DNA from: Sthenelais limicola
Taxonomy: Eukaryota; Annelida; Polychaeta; Phyllodocida; Sigalionidae
Length of the DNA: 64,000 nucleotides
Assembly (NCBI GenBank): GCA_942159475.1
Contig: OW804100.1
Span: 13,080,646 to 13,144,645 of the forward strand
Direction: 5' to 3'
This document shows, piece by piece, positions 48,972-61,587 of the stretch. Below the pieces are notes generated by a model that saw only the letters and a program-made list of their open reading frames with translations, had not been told where the DNA came from and made no database searches. The translations under genes and the position numbers were made by a program. The stretch's first letter is position 1; each line of letters begins with the position of its first letter.

Positions 48972-49021
48972 AGTGGCAGACCTTGCGGGAGGGAGGAGGG
49001 GGAGGGAGGGAAGGAGGGAGG
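48972..49021 (+). repeat. (GGGAGGGA)n purine tract inside duplication G, copy 2
   Basis: A GAGGGAGGGGGAGGGAGG-type tract sits immediately before the repeated GGGGCGCC block in the second copy and is missing from the first. Confidence 0.85.
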
Positions 49022-49181
49022 GGGCGCCTTCAGTCAGTAGACGATTTAGAATTATATAATACAAACTTAGAAACAAGATTTTGGATAATGCTAATTTTTG
49101 TCTTCAATATTTTCATTATTTCATATTCATTTATATTGGTTTTGCTATGAGATTTAAGCTGTGGTACCTCATTATCATTCT
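49020..49181 (+). repeat. Direct duplication G, copy 2
   Basis: Only a few substitutions from 47434-47600. The shared 13-mer AAATCAGAGCATA occurs at about 48884, separated from the main block by about 125 bp not present in copy 1. Confidence 0.9.
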
Positions 49182-49519
49182 CGTCCCGAGCTTCCTCAAT
49201 TATGTATCAACAATTTATTTTTAGTACACTTTTGGAACGATTCATGGGTACTTTGTTTCTTTACACAATTGATTGGCAATCTAGCAGACATAATTATAGG
49301 TTTCAGTGGGAATCTAATTGACTAATACTTAATTACATGCAGGGTTTTTGATGAGTGTCTCGAGGAAGCGGGGCTAAAGGCAAGGGTTCACCAGACCGCA
49401 TGTTTATTGCGGTTATTATGCGATTTTATAGTTATTGTCATTTATTAATAATTATTATTATAAAGAACCTGTGTTGCAGATCCTATCAAGACTCCCCTCC
49501 AGCTCCATTTGCTATTATA

Positions 49520-49731
49520 AGGGTGGTCTCCACTGGCTGCGGTAAGCTCTGTGGTAAGCTCTGCGGTAAGCCTTGTGATGGTGTTGTGATGGTGAGAATT
49601 GGCGAGGACCTGCCTACAAGGCCAGTGAACCATATAGGCAGGACCTCATCATTCCTCTCCACCTACAAAACCAGCACAACACCATCGCAAGGCTTACCGC
49701 AGAGCTTACCACAGCCAGTGGAGACCACCCT
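49520..49731. mobile_element. Nested-palindrome MITE, family A, copy 3 (212 bp)
   Basis: AGGGTGGTCTCCACTGGCTG to the inverted complement, flanked by ATA on both sides. Three 12-bp GYGGTAAGCYYT units in the left arm, two in the right. Otherwise very close to copies 1 and 2. Confidence 0.85.
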
Positions 49732-50726
49732 ATATTCGGATTGAGAAAGCACTGTAGAATGCAACCGCAATGACCGGAGAGGGAAAGCATGTCAGTGGAG
49801 TCAAGCCTTACACATCGCATAATATCCTTAGTCGCAAATTGCGACCGAGGATATGGGCCCGGTATAAAACTCAGGTTGGGTGGTGCTAACCGGATTTGCA
49901 GTTTTCTTGGCAGGTATGTTTCATAATTAGTAGCTTTCCTAGAACCTATGTATTTCACCCCCAACTGTTATGAGGTGCCACCTGCTGCCTACCTTATTCT
50001 GTCATATAGGGAAAACAGAATTAACAAGTTGAAAATCAGAATTTTTAAAAATAGGCGACAGACAGAATTTCAAATAAATTTGAGACAGAAAACAAATGCA
50101 GTAAGAAGTAAAAGTTCTGTGACAAAATTCCAGTGACAGAAATATTGCCCAGCCCCCAAAACATGTCCGACTCCTTTCAGAGGATGAGGAATGTAAGGTA
50201 AGGTGCATCCATGACCAGAGGACCAAGCATTTACCATTCATCCAGCATGTTTATAGCATGGCCTGACTTTTACACCACATCCCGTCAATGATTCATCCCA
50301 ATTAAGCATCTTAGGGTGCCTTAATATACGAGCTATTCTTAGCCTTCGTAATTAAAAATAAACCATTGCGCCTTGTCAGTTCCTATTTCATTGCTGATAC
50401 AGAATGTTTGTGTGCCGGGATGTAGAGTAGGATGAATTATTTATGGCTTCGTTTACCGATATTTATAGGGCGATGGGGTGGTGTGTGTATGGGTGTGGGG
50501 GTGGGGGGTGGTGGGGAGGCGGGTGCAGGGAGAGCATGGTTAAATGTCCAGTAATAAGGTATGCTCCCTGTGGCGTGCAAGCAAGAATGTAGATGCTTGA
50601 TGGCCCTTATTCCCCGATGGAAGTCTTTAAAGTGAACTTCTCCAATTATTTGGGTTTCTGTTCATCTTTCTTTGCTAATAATAGGAGTTTTTAAGGAGTG
50701 TTTTGGGAGTGGGGGAGAATGCATTA
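49732..50726. other. Intron DNA with a GT/G-rich tract
   Basis: 50472-50530 is GGTGTGTGTATGGGTGTGGG-like simple sequence. Nothing else recognised. Confidence 0.45.
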
Positions 50727-51878
50727 TAGTAGGGTCATCTGTAGCACTTCTGTGACCGTTGAGAGTAGAGGTTGGTTTCTCAGTGGATTTGACATCTATA
50801 AAGGGTAAATAAAAAATTGAGTGGGGGCGACCCTCGCGAAAGTGCGGGGAAAACCTGTGAGAGCCCCAAATCCAAAATGGCCGCCATCAACCATTATGAG
50901 AATTAATATTTCAATGGTTTGGCCTACCATGCAGTCCAGTATATGGTTATTAGGGTTTTGGGGGTTGAGGAATTCATATCTGATATCAGTTTGATGATTT
51001 GACCTTGCTTTGACCTTCAAATCCAAGATGGCTGACAATTTTCAGCTCAAAAGGGTCAGCTTTTCAAAATCATCATAGAACCTTCCTAATAGGCTCTTAT
51101 GAAAGCTCTTATCATGCTGAATTGACTTATGGAAAGTGAAACAACAATCAGGACAACCATCGTTAGCACTGTGCATGGGAAGCTCACCCTCAAAGCCCCC
51201 TGGGGGTAATAGAACAAACCCCTTTCAGACTAATGACCTTTCAGGTTTAGTTTAGGAGAAATTAAACCAGGGACAAATAGCAAACGACAGTTTCTGAACT
51301 GTCTTGGGTATCATTAATATCCCTTATTGATATACTTAAAGGCCCAGAAAATCTAGGTCAAGAAACATGCCCCAAATCACAATAATATACAAAATGGCTG
51401 CCACTAAAACTTTGGAACACCATAACTCAGGATATAATCAAGATATAGTCAAGTGTGAATACACTTTTTCTATGTTTTTAGACATGGGAAATCCAGTGCA
51501 ATATAAATAAAGTCAATATAATCAAAATTTAGTAAGTTAGTATACTGATACTGGGAAATATCAAGTAAAACTCCCTTAAATGCATCAAGTAAACTCAAGA
51601 AACACCATAACTCAGGGTATAATCAACATATATATATTCAAGTGTGAATATACTTTTTCTATGTTTTTTATACATGGGGATTCCAGATCATTATGAATGA
51701 AGTCAATCTAATCAATATTTAGCAATTTATTTAGTTAGTATATGTGTTATGCTGAACCGACTACTTGGATGGTTAGGAAAAAAGTAAAAAAGTAAAATTT
51801 ATCCAATAAACTCAAGAAATCTATTGCGATTGTATTGTATGAAAGCATTCATGACCAAGCACAATTGGAATCATATTC
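50727..51878 (+). mobile_element. Foldback element, left arm (about 1.15 kb)
   Basis: Inverted copy of 53272-54418. The terminus reads TAGTAGGGTCATCTG. The arm contains a tandem near-duplication of about 185 bp (51410-51595 and 51601-51790, both with CACCATAACTCAGG and TATACTTTTTCTATG-like blocks). An 80-codon frame at 50796-51038 on the minus strand is repeated identically in the other arm, but only because the arms are copies. Confidence 0.9.
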
Positions 51879-53271
51879 AACTGTTAAACCATTATAATGG
51901 CCAAAAGCTTTAGTACATTCCTAGTTATTTTTTTCTGCAAGAACAAACTCGTTCCCTTATGTAGTGAATAACATTAAAGTAGTTAACCAGGATTGTGTTA
52001 GGATACTGATCGGAATTGACCATCTATGAACTTCCATCCCCAGTACTTTACTCCTCGGACCTTCTCTGAATCTATAGCTTCCTGTAACTGACCATCATCA
52101 TTGATACTACTGTCATCACTGCTATTGTCTGAGCAGTCATGAGCTGTAAACTGGTAGGGCGATGGTGGCAGACCATGAAATGCTTGTTAGCATTTCCCAA
52201 TCATGATTTTCCAACCATGGGCCGTTTCTGCCTCTGCCTGCAAGTAACATCTGCCCTCTTGGTACACTCTTTGACAAGAACAAATAAATTCATACCAGCT
52301 CTGGTTTCAAACTCACACCCATTCATACCTGAAAGTTTTTCCTGAAGAGATAGATTGATATTTGCAACAACTTTGGAGAAATTGATTCATTCATGCTTGA
52401 ATTGACAAATACTTCCTCAGCTGTGAAGATACCTTTAATATAATTACTTACTTCAAGATAACCATTCTAAAGTCACCCTCCCTTTAGGAGATCCTTAGCT
52501 AGCATTAGACACGGTGTGACATCGTGATAATGCAGATCCTATCCAAGTAGTCTTTCCAGGGGTTCTCACAGCTATTAGTGTGTATATCTGTTCTAGCAAT
52601 GCCTCATCTCTGTGTAGAAACATTGGAGGTACATATTTTATTGCTAGGATTGTCCTCTGCTGATGATTTAATAATGGTTATAACCTTCCACCAAAGAGGT
52701 TGTCCATGATAGCAAAATGTGTTTAGATTTAGGAAAAGGCATACTTTTAAGGATGTTTGCCAATTAGCCAGTGTTTCAAAACAAGTGTGTTCAATAACAA
52801 AGCTTCTCAAGATGATATAGAGAAAGCTGGAGAATAGGATACTGTTTACAATTTGAATTACATCCTCTATAATAAAGAAAAATTGAGGAAAACTTTCTGT
52901 CCACAAAACATATATTAATCTACAGATTCTACTACCAAGTTCTACTGCTAGTATCACAGAGTGTATTACCAGATTTAAACAACAAAGTGTGTTCACCTTC
53001 CTCCATAGTACTCAGGATGGAAGTTCACAGATGAAATAATTCCAAACTTTACTTTTGAACCTGCTTCTGGCTTCTGACCAACTACTACAAAATTTGTTGC
53101 TGCAGCTGCAAGAGTCACAGCAACAGTCAACGGTGACTATATTACCAGTACAGGAGCTAATGATTAAAGCCAGGTGCCTTAATCACTAGGCATACTGATT
53201 TTTCCTGTTGTGTTTTATTTCAAATCAAAAACTAATAATCAAAAGAGATTCCTTTGACAGCTAGGTCTACA
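51879..53271. mobile_element. Unique central segment of the foldback element (about 1.4 kb)
   Basis: Not shared by the arms. Fragments look like decayed coding sequence. On the minus strand near 52020-52160 there is an acidic stretch (CSDNSSDDSINDDGQLQEAI) followed by KYWGWKFIDGQF. On the plus strand near 53003-53050 there is YSGWKFTDEIIPNFTFEPAS. Both share a GWKF-type motif in opposite orientation. Stops interrupt every frame, so no protein family can be assigned. A transposase remnant is possible but unproven. Confidence 0.4.
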
Positions 53272-54418
53272 GGAATATGATATCAATTGTGCTTCGTCAT
53301 GAATGCTTTTTATACAATACAATCCCAATAGATTTCTTGAGTTTACTGGATAAAGTTGACTTTTTTTCTTTATTCCCTCACCATCCAAGTAGTTGGTTCA
53401 GCATAACACATATACTAACTAAATAAATTGCTAAATATTGATTAGATTGACTTTATTCATATTGATCTGGATTCCCCATGTATAAAAAACATAGAAAAAG
53501 TATATTCACACCGAAATATATATGTTGATTATACCCTGAGTTAGGTGTTTTTTGAGTTTACTTGATGCATTTAAGGAAGTTTTTAATATCAGTATCAGTA
53601 TACTAACTTACTAAATTTTGATTATATTGACTTTATTTATATTGCACTGGATTCCCCATGTCTAAAAACATAGAAAAAGTGTATTCACACTAGAATATAT
53701 GTTGATTATATCCTGAGTTATGGTGTTCCAAAGTTTTAGTGGCAGCCATTTTGTATTTTATTGTGATTTGGGGCATGTTTCTTGATCTATATTTTCTGGG
53801 CCTTTAAGTATATCAATAAGGGATATTAATGATACCCAAGACAGTTCAGAAACTTGTCTTTTGCTATTTGTCCCTGGTTTAATTTCTCCTAAACTAAATC
53901 TGAAAGGTCATTAGTCTGAAAGGGGTTTGTTCTATTACCCCCAGGGGGCGTTGAGGGTGAGCTTCCCATGCACAGTGTTAACGATGGTTGTCCTGATTGT
54001 TGTTTCACTTTCCATAAGTCAATTCAGCATGATAAGAGCTTTCATAAGAGCCTATTAGGAAGGTTCTATGATGATTTTGAAAATCTGACCCTTTTGAGCT
54101 GAAAATTGTCAGCCATCTTGGATTTGAAGGTCAAAGCTAGGTCAAATCATCAAACTGATATCAGATATGAATTCCTCAACCCCCAAAACCCTAATAACCA
54201 TATACTGGACTGCATGGTAGGCCAAACCATTGAAATATTAATTCTTATAATGGTTGATGGCGGCCATTTTGGATTTGGGGCTCTCACAGGTTTTCCCCGC
54301 ACTTTCGCGAGGGTCGCCCCCACTCAATTTTTTATTTACCCTTTATAGATGTCAAATCCCCTGAGAAACCAACCTCTACTCTCAGCGGTCACAGAAGTGC
54401 TCCAGATGACCCTACTAT
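53272..54418 (-). mobile_element. Foldback element, right arm (about 1.15 kb)
   Basis: Inverted copy of the left arm, with small indels and scattered substitutions. It ends CAGATGACCCTACTA|TTAAGG. The right flank has TTAA and the left flank TTA immediately outside the shared terminus, so a TTAA or TA target site is possible. Confidence 0.9.
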
Positions 54419-55110
54419 TAAGGCTTGGCCTTAGTAGAGAATCGCTGATGTCATGTAAGCGAATGCCTACTGGGCATCTGACTTAGGCTTTGATTAGGAG
54501 TTAAAGTCTGATTCAGGGTTAGAGTAAGCCACCCCAGCCCCCGGTAAAAATCACCACCAAATCTCCAGGCTCATTACATCTTGATTCTTTAATTTGTGTA
54601 TTATCGAGATGGAAGTGAATAACATGGGGCTATTACATAACAGGCTTTCTGGAACAAGATTCAGCTCTAGGACATCAAATCATACAAAGTCCAATTATTA
54701 CTGTTTTTTTCCCACTTGTAGAGAATATAGAATAAATGAAAAACAAACCTAATAGATACATTCTTCTGACAATATAAACCATATTTTGCATGCATAATTA
54801 TGTTAGAATAAACATAAAATACAATGTACTCATATTCATACCTCTATCTATAGATATATAGTATGGCTCCTATGCAATGTCCATACGTAAAAGGGACATA
54901 TTTAGCAGGAGCAAGACCCGAGAGACTTCCTACATCAAATAGATGTGATAAATATGCAGGATACCCTCCCTATATATAGCCGGATGAAGGACAGCGAAGA
55001 GTGGGACTTAGCATGTAGGGCGTAAAACGAAGGGTAATTCCTAATGAGCATCCTCTGTAAGTATGTCCATTATGGGTCTCAGGGGGATGCAGAGATAGTG
55101 GTTGATTGAG

Positions 55111-55111
<1 letters not shown>

Positions 55112-55153
<42 letters not shown>
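55112..55153 (+). repeat. (GA)n microsatellite
   Basis: About 20 perfect GA units, followed to about 55560 by a purine-rich, imperfect GGAGA region that gives spurious Ser/Pro/Leu frames on the minus strand. Confidence 0.95.
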
Positions 55154-55155
<2 letters not shown>

Positions 55156-55560
55156 CGTGGGTGGGGAGACTGTGGGAGTGGAAACAGGCGGAAAGAGAGG
55201 GGAGACAAAGACAAGGATGATAGAGAACGGAGATTGAGAAGGGGGAAGAAGTAGAAGGAAAATAAAAAGTGTAGAAGAGGGAAGAGAATGGGGATGAGAG
55301 TGCATGGGGGAAGTATAGAGTTCAAAAGAGGGGTGGGAGAGGGATGTATCAGAGGAGGCTTTGGGATATATAAGGTGGGAGGAGGGAGAATGGAAAGAAG
55401 ATAGAGGGAGAAATTGAGAGAGGGGGAGTAAGAGAAACTGAGTGAGAAAAGGGAGAGTTTGACAGTTCTTCTAGAGGGGTGAGGTAGTGAGAGGGAGGAT
55501 GAGAAAGGAAAGAAAGGAGAGGGAGGAAAAGAGAGGGAGGGATGGAATGGAAAGAGAGAT

Positions 55561-58500
55561 CGAGGAACAATACACCAAGTGGTTGTTAATGAATGTATTC
55601 AATTCAATCAGAAAATTCTTTATAAATACTTCCTGTTCCGGCCCTAGATCTGACTTTATTTGGGTGAAACAATAGTTAGCAGTTCATCTTAATTATTCGT
55701 GTTTAAACATTACCTACGTCTATTTTATCTACATGTATAGTTTTTACCATCTTCACCACTGTAGCCTGCACATATTTCTGCATAGAATCGTTGAAAGCTT
55801 AATTCATTCACAACAGAAAATACTGTTCTGTATGACATTTTAATTCGGGCAGTGTTTTATTCCTGGAGGTTTCAGACGGGGAAGAGTACAATGGACCATA
55901 CAAATATTTCACCTGAATTACTGTTCATGGCATTAAGGGCTCCATTACATTAGCTAAATCTCATACATGTATACAATATGTATACAATATCTTAGAAATC
56001 TATTCTCATAATTCATTAGTGCCACTGTTGAGGAAATACTCGTTGATTTAACCACAAATCATTATGTGTTGCTCAGCAATAGGGAATTTGCATAGCCGCC
56101 ATTTTGAATCTAGATTCGCATGGAATTTTGGGACTAATGGTACAGTGTAAAATCTATAGAAAACATATCATGTTCAGCATGGAATATTTATCAGTGTTCT
56201 ATTGATAATATCCATATGTTATACATGTTTCCATGACACATGCCCCCAACTTTCCCATCATGCACTTGGGTTTCATAGATCATTTATACAAGCTCTGATT
56301 TTGGTGAAAACATTTTGGCAATGTTCGATAAAAACGTTGCATAATATTTGTATGTCACATTTCAACAGAATCCATCCCAGGATACACTGTAACAGACATG
56401 CGCAGTGACACATGCAACTCCCCTATTGCTGATTAAGCATGGAGCACGTAAGTCGTGCTTACATTACTTAGCTTTCAACAGATACACAGTAGGTATATAT
56501 ATGGCTGAATACCGGTCCAATGAAGAAGGACGATACTGAAAGGTTTTTGCATAGATTGACTTTTCATAGGAAAGTAACATTTATTCTTAAAATTTATTTT
56601 CTCCGTTCTCAGTAATTCTCAGAAGAACAAGTCAATGAGACCAGTTTTCGCAACTTAGTAACTAAGTGGCTTAACTATATAAATAAATAAAAAATTACAT
56701 ACATAGTGAGGAAGAAAGCAAAAAGTAAACTAACTGTTTGAAAGGTATACTACTTATATTATAATAAAACTGTAGTCATCTTATCTTATTACACTTATCA
56801 ATAATAATATCAAGGCAATTTCTGTTAATTCTAAGGGTTCGACTGGAAGTAGAACGAGAGTAGAAGTTGATAATCACCCTATTTAACATTATAACCAAAT
56901 TTGTTATACTACCAATGTCGGAACAAACGAATAATAATAATTTCTTCAAGTTCTCCTGGCAATGTATTGGACAAGACATGCATAATTCATGACAGAAGGT
57001 TCATGAATTTTAATTTATTACTAAATGATGTCATTTGATGGATGCGTTTATCGTGTTTATTACGTGATCATGACCTAACAATGACAGGCTCCCTTTCTAC
57101 ACACTCTGCATGTTCCAATCGTAACGACCATCATAATCTCAACTTAATTAGTAGAATCTATGGTCCGTTGCATTATTAATGAGCGGTGCTCAGAAATACA
57201 GATGAAAGAATTGTTAATGATGATGGCACACCCCTCTCCTAAAGTGAATAAATTTACATTACTAAACACTTTTTACTAGAAATAGTAGGACTTCAGGTGC
57301 TGAAAGCAGAATGTAGGGTGAAAAATAAAGATCTATGAATTCAGCTGCTATGGTACCAGTTTCTGCTATATATAAGTATAACATGTTGTGAGCTCTTTAT
57401 GGAAATATAATTCACATTCCTATGTATTATTCAATCAGATATTTTCATATTATTTCCTCATGTAGTGCTGCAACGAAACACTGAACATCGGTGTTTATGC
57501 CCTTAAAAACCTTAATGTAAATTGATGCAGTTTGGCGCTACAATGTGCATGGCGTCAGGGCAAGGTTCGTGCAGTGTCGAATTGTGACTATCAGCTGATC
57601 ATTGCTCGCAACTCGATTGCTCGATCATTGCTCGATGCGATAAACCCGCTCCCTGGAGACACACTAATCAGCCAACCTGTATCTACAATAGTTAAGGCCT
57701 ATTTCCATCTGAGGCGATTATCTCTACGGGGGGCAGTCGGGGGAGAAACAGACGGCAGTCCGGGCAGTTAGACGCATGAAGGATAAAGGAAGTTGCCTGT
57801 CAGCCCTAAGCTGGGTGCTTCCAAGATTCGATGGATCCAAGCATCAGACGGTTTATCCACTTGTCAGCTGACTATCCCTCATGAGAAAATCTGTTCAGTG
57901 CATACATGGGCTTAAGAGTAAAATCTTTATACAATCAAATACCAAGCTAGACTACCTACTTATAATTTAAGTCTGAACTCAATAACTACCATCGTTAATT
58001 CTTTCATCTCATCATCATCTCATTGCTACCTCCACGTTACCGAATTGTATACAATTAGCACAGATTTCAACACAACCTATTCTTAACTACTGATATGACC
58101 AATACAATTTCAAAAATAAAAAAGCGAAAATTCAGGGTATGTCGGAAGACCGGACCCAGCCTGAGCCCTACATACCACTAAATGGCATAATTATGCCAAT
58201 TACTTCCTGAATAAAAATGTGTTTTAAAAGAAAATCTTTTGCCCGCGTCGCATCCTCACTCATGGAATTGTGAGGAGTGGCCGAGTTTTGTCCAGAATAA
58301 TTTATTCAGAATTATTTACTTACAGAAAATTAACTACAATGTTTCCGGGCATGAATCGAGAGTAGAGACAGCAATATCAGAAGAGCATGTTTACATCGTT
58401 TGGACTGCATCAGATTTACGCCTGACGCGATATCGGCTGTATTAGTGCTTAGTGTGGACTAGGCTTAAACCATGCAGATGATGGGTACCTGCTTGCGGCA

Positions 58501-60430
58501 AGCTCCAGACACCGCAGCGATTAAGCGGATTAGTGAAGACGATCATACCAGACTATAGGCTCCAGACACAGCCATTACCTTACACCTGCAGTGAGGCGTT
58601 TGTATGGAAGACTTATCGGAGTTTGATTCACAAGAGGTGTTTTTAATATTCGAGAAAACTCTATCACATAGAATCCACTAGAGTCAGACATCCCGGTAGA
58701 TCCGAATGGTTAATTAATAAGATTCAGGACTATTTATGAATGTAATTAATGGGAACGATGAATGAAAAATGGAGACAACCTATCTGCATTATTAAACATG
58801 CATGTTTTTAATCTTGCTTTGGACTGAGATTCCATTACCATATTTGGAAATCCGTGATAGCCAATCAGCTGTCAGCAAAGTCTGAACAATTACATACGTC
58901 ACTGTATAATCTCTTCCGGAATAAAAAAAAACTTTAACCAAACAATCTAGTCCCTCGATGTCTGGTCACTATTTATTCTTGTATTATTTATTTCTTATTG
59001 CACTAGAAATTCCTCACCTTTTTCTAAAAGAAATTCTGGGTCCTGGTTATCCTTTGCTTTCCGGGAGGGATCCCCCTTTACAAAAACCTCAGATCCCCCC
59101 TAGGCTTTCCTAAATACAACTCTTAAGAAAGTAGTCCCCGATTCTGCCTCTTCGCCCAATCGGCCCCTGGATGATATCCATTATGATATCAGGACGATAA
59201 ACCTCCATGCCTCCTCTTCTCACCAACGCGCTCCTAACGACAGATAATCCATGATATATATGTCCCCCACGAACACCGGTAGGGGGAGCTAATGTGAGCA
59301 GCCCAGATCAGACTGAATTGGGATCGATTGTGAATTGAGAAATCAATTAAAGCTCAAATGGAGGTGAGAATGTGAGATAGGCAGCCCTGGGAGTCATTAC
59401 ATGGCTCATATGTTAGAGTTGAAGTCTCGGAAATTGCGATTGGGGGATTGGAAGGTGCTTTATATCTATGCTGAACCTATTCAAACTCTGGCTATGGAAA
59501 CTTCTGAGAGTACTGGGAGTAAATGTATGTATATGATAGTAATTCTGCAGTTCATTCGATACAGCAGGATGTTGCTATTCAGTATACGGAATAGCTAGCA
59601 ACATATTTCGAAAAATAACAATGAGTTCTAAAACAATGGCAGTTTTAAAAGCTGTTGTTCGGAGCTAGCGTCTATGTGAAATGGAATTTCCACACTAAAA
59701 GTGATCGAGTATCACTATGCGAAAGTATGAATGCTGATTATTGCCATTGGTTTTAGTTTTTCGTCCGTAATACCAGCATTTGACTACTAATTTGTATCTT
59801 TTAGTATACAATATAGAACATCTATAGTATTTGACTACTACATGTACTACTTTCTCTGGATTATGCGTAAGATTATCAATGAACCAGTATCTGATATCAA
59901 ACCTAAACAATTATTTCTGATTTTAGATTTAAATTTCTGAAGGTTAAACTAACGATGACAACGATTAAAGTACAAATGTATGTGCGTTGGGTGGCATTTT
60001 GCCATCCCTATTTTCACTGAGACTACGAAACAGACCTGGAAGAGCTAGAGGATAATTCTAGTTTTAATTGGTGCCTTAGAACCTTATGATAAACCGAGCA
60101 TCTTTTAAAAACATGGCTATTTCCAGATCTTAAAACTTTTAATTTCATCCGGCGACAGCTGTAATTGGACTTTAACATTACGTCTAAACTGTAAGCCACC
60201 CCGTATAAAAATACTTTAGCAAAGACGTTAAGCATGCAATTCTCTGGCATGATATCTGTAATATTATTAATATCTGAATAATGCTGGTCCATAAAGTGCT
60301 GTTGTTCACTCCCAAGTCATCCTTTCTTTTGGCACGATATATTCCACTAGTCTGTTTATTTAAGGTCCTATAGCTGGGATTATTAGTATCCTACCATTAC
60401 CACAAAAATCATAGTCGCCTAACTACCATC
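55561..60430. other. Intron DNA, no gene assigned
   Basis: AT-rich intron sequence of the DNER-like gene. 57530-57780 is somewhat GC- and CpG-richer and open in one frame (79 codons) but shows no domain or splice context. No further repeats recognised with confidence. Confidence 0.4.
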
Positions 60431-60446
60431 GCCTAACTACCACAGA

Positions 60447-60464
60447 CCCCCCCCCCCCCCCCTT
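60447..60464 (+). repeat. Poly-C run
   Basis: About 17 consecutive C residues. Confidence 0.9.
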
Positions 60465-61389
60465 TTTGAGGTTTGGCTCCATTGTATATATGTTGTTTGG
60501 CTCTTTTGACTAGCGCCACCAAGCCATATTGCTAACCCAGCCCTAAACCCTAACAAATAAATTTTCCAGTTTATGCTTTCTGCATGGAAGTCTTTCAGCC
60601 CCCAATTGGTTGTTGATTATATAATAATACGAACATACTACTGCATTAAAAGCAGTTCATTATACCAGTTACTGGAATATCAGCAATACCACAGAAAGAG
60701 TAAGCTCTCCACCTCTACCTCCACCCCCTCTGTTACAAAAAACTGAAAATAAAATAAGACAAAAACCAGTGAAATAAACAGACATGGTGAGTTTGCTGTT
60801 TTCGGCCCCTGACATAAGGCCTCGAGGGCGTCAGCAAATAATAAAAGTTCTTCAGTTGTGGTGGTGCACTTTTTGTCGGCTGGAAATCCCATTATCTACT
60901 TTGTTGGCCTTGGGCGACCCTAGTCCATACATCCAGATAAATCTCATCTCACCAAACAGTAAAGGTCTATTTGATGACATTGACCAACGCTGACGGACGG
61001 TGTGAAAAGAATTGGACTGGAACAGGACAGAAGTACAAGCTATTCCGTGCTCAGCGGCCCTAGAGAATTCTTCTTTTAAGCCTGCCTTTCCGCGTAAATC
61101 TTCAGAATAAAGTACAGAAACATTGTACTATGTTCAGTACTTTCCCTACTGGACTTCGACAGGATAACAGGAGGAATGTCTCACAAGTTTCTGTGAGTAA
61201 ACATTTTCAGAATGTCATCTTCCCCATACATTGAAATTGAATCATTTGACGCTGTTGTTTTTTTTCAATCCCAAGGAACAACTTAAACCGATATGGAGGT
61301 CTTTATCTTCCCACTATTTCCCGAACTTTCTCCTGCTCCTTTACCATGCAGTGACAAACCAGTCTTTGACACTAGAATAATCTTGACCT

Positions 61390-61587
61390 GGGGCCCGTTT
61401 CATAACAGATGCTTAAAATATTCTTTTATTTTTCCTTTACTTTTTTCTGCTGTTGGGAAAAATAGAATAGAATTGCATGTAATACATTCTGCAAATTCCT
61501 CCCCAAAAATCTTTTTTCAGCTGCTAAACAAGGGAGGTAGCTGAACAAGGAACATTGTAATTAAGAATCTGTTATGAAACAGGCCCC
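61390..61587. mobile_element. TIR element, family E-like (GGGGCCCGTTTCATAACAGATG)
   Basis: Left GGGGCCCGTTTCATAACAGA TGCTTAA and right TTAAGAATCTGTTATGAAAC AGGCCCCA are clear inverted repeats of about 27 bp. 198 bp in all, no coding sequence. The GGGCCCGTTTCATAA theme is shared with 21327-21545 and 41097-41299. Confidence 0.75.

Noticed and set aside
50796..51038. An 80-codon protein encoded identically twice (also at 54106-54348)
   Set aside because: Identity comes from the inverted arms of the foldback element. The frame has no recognisable domain, so it is not evidence of a gene.
54970..55570. Ser/Pro/Leu-rich frames on the minus strand
   Set aside because: Translations of the (GA)n and GGAGA-rich tract.
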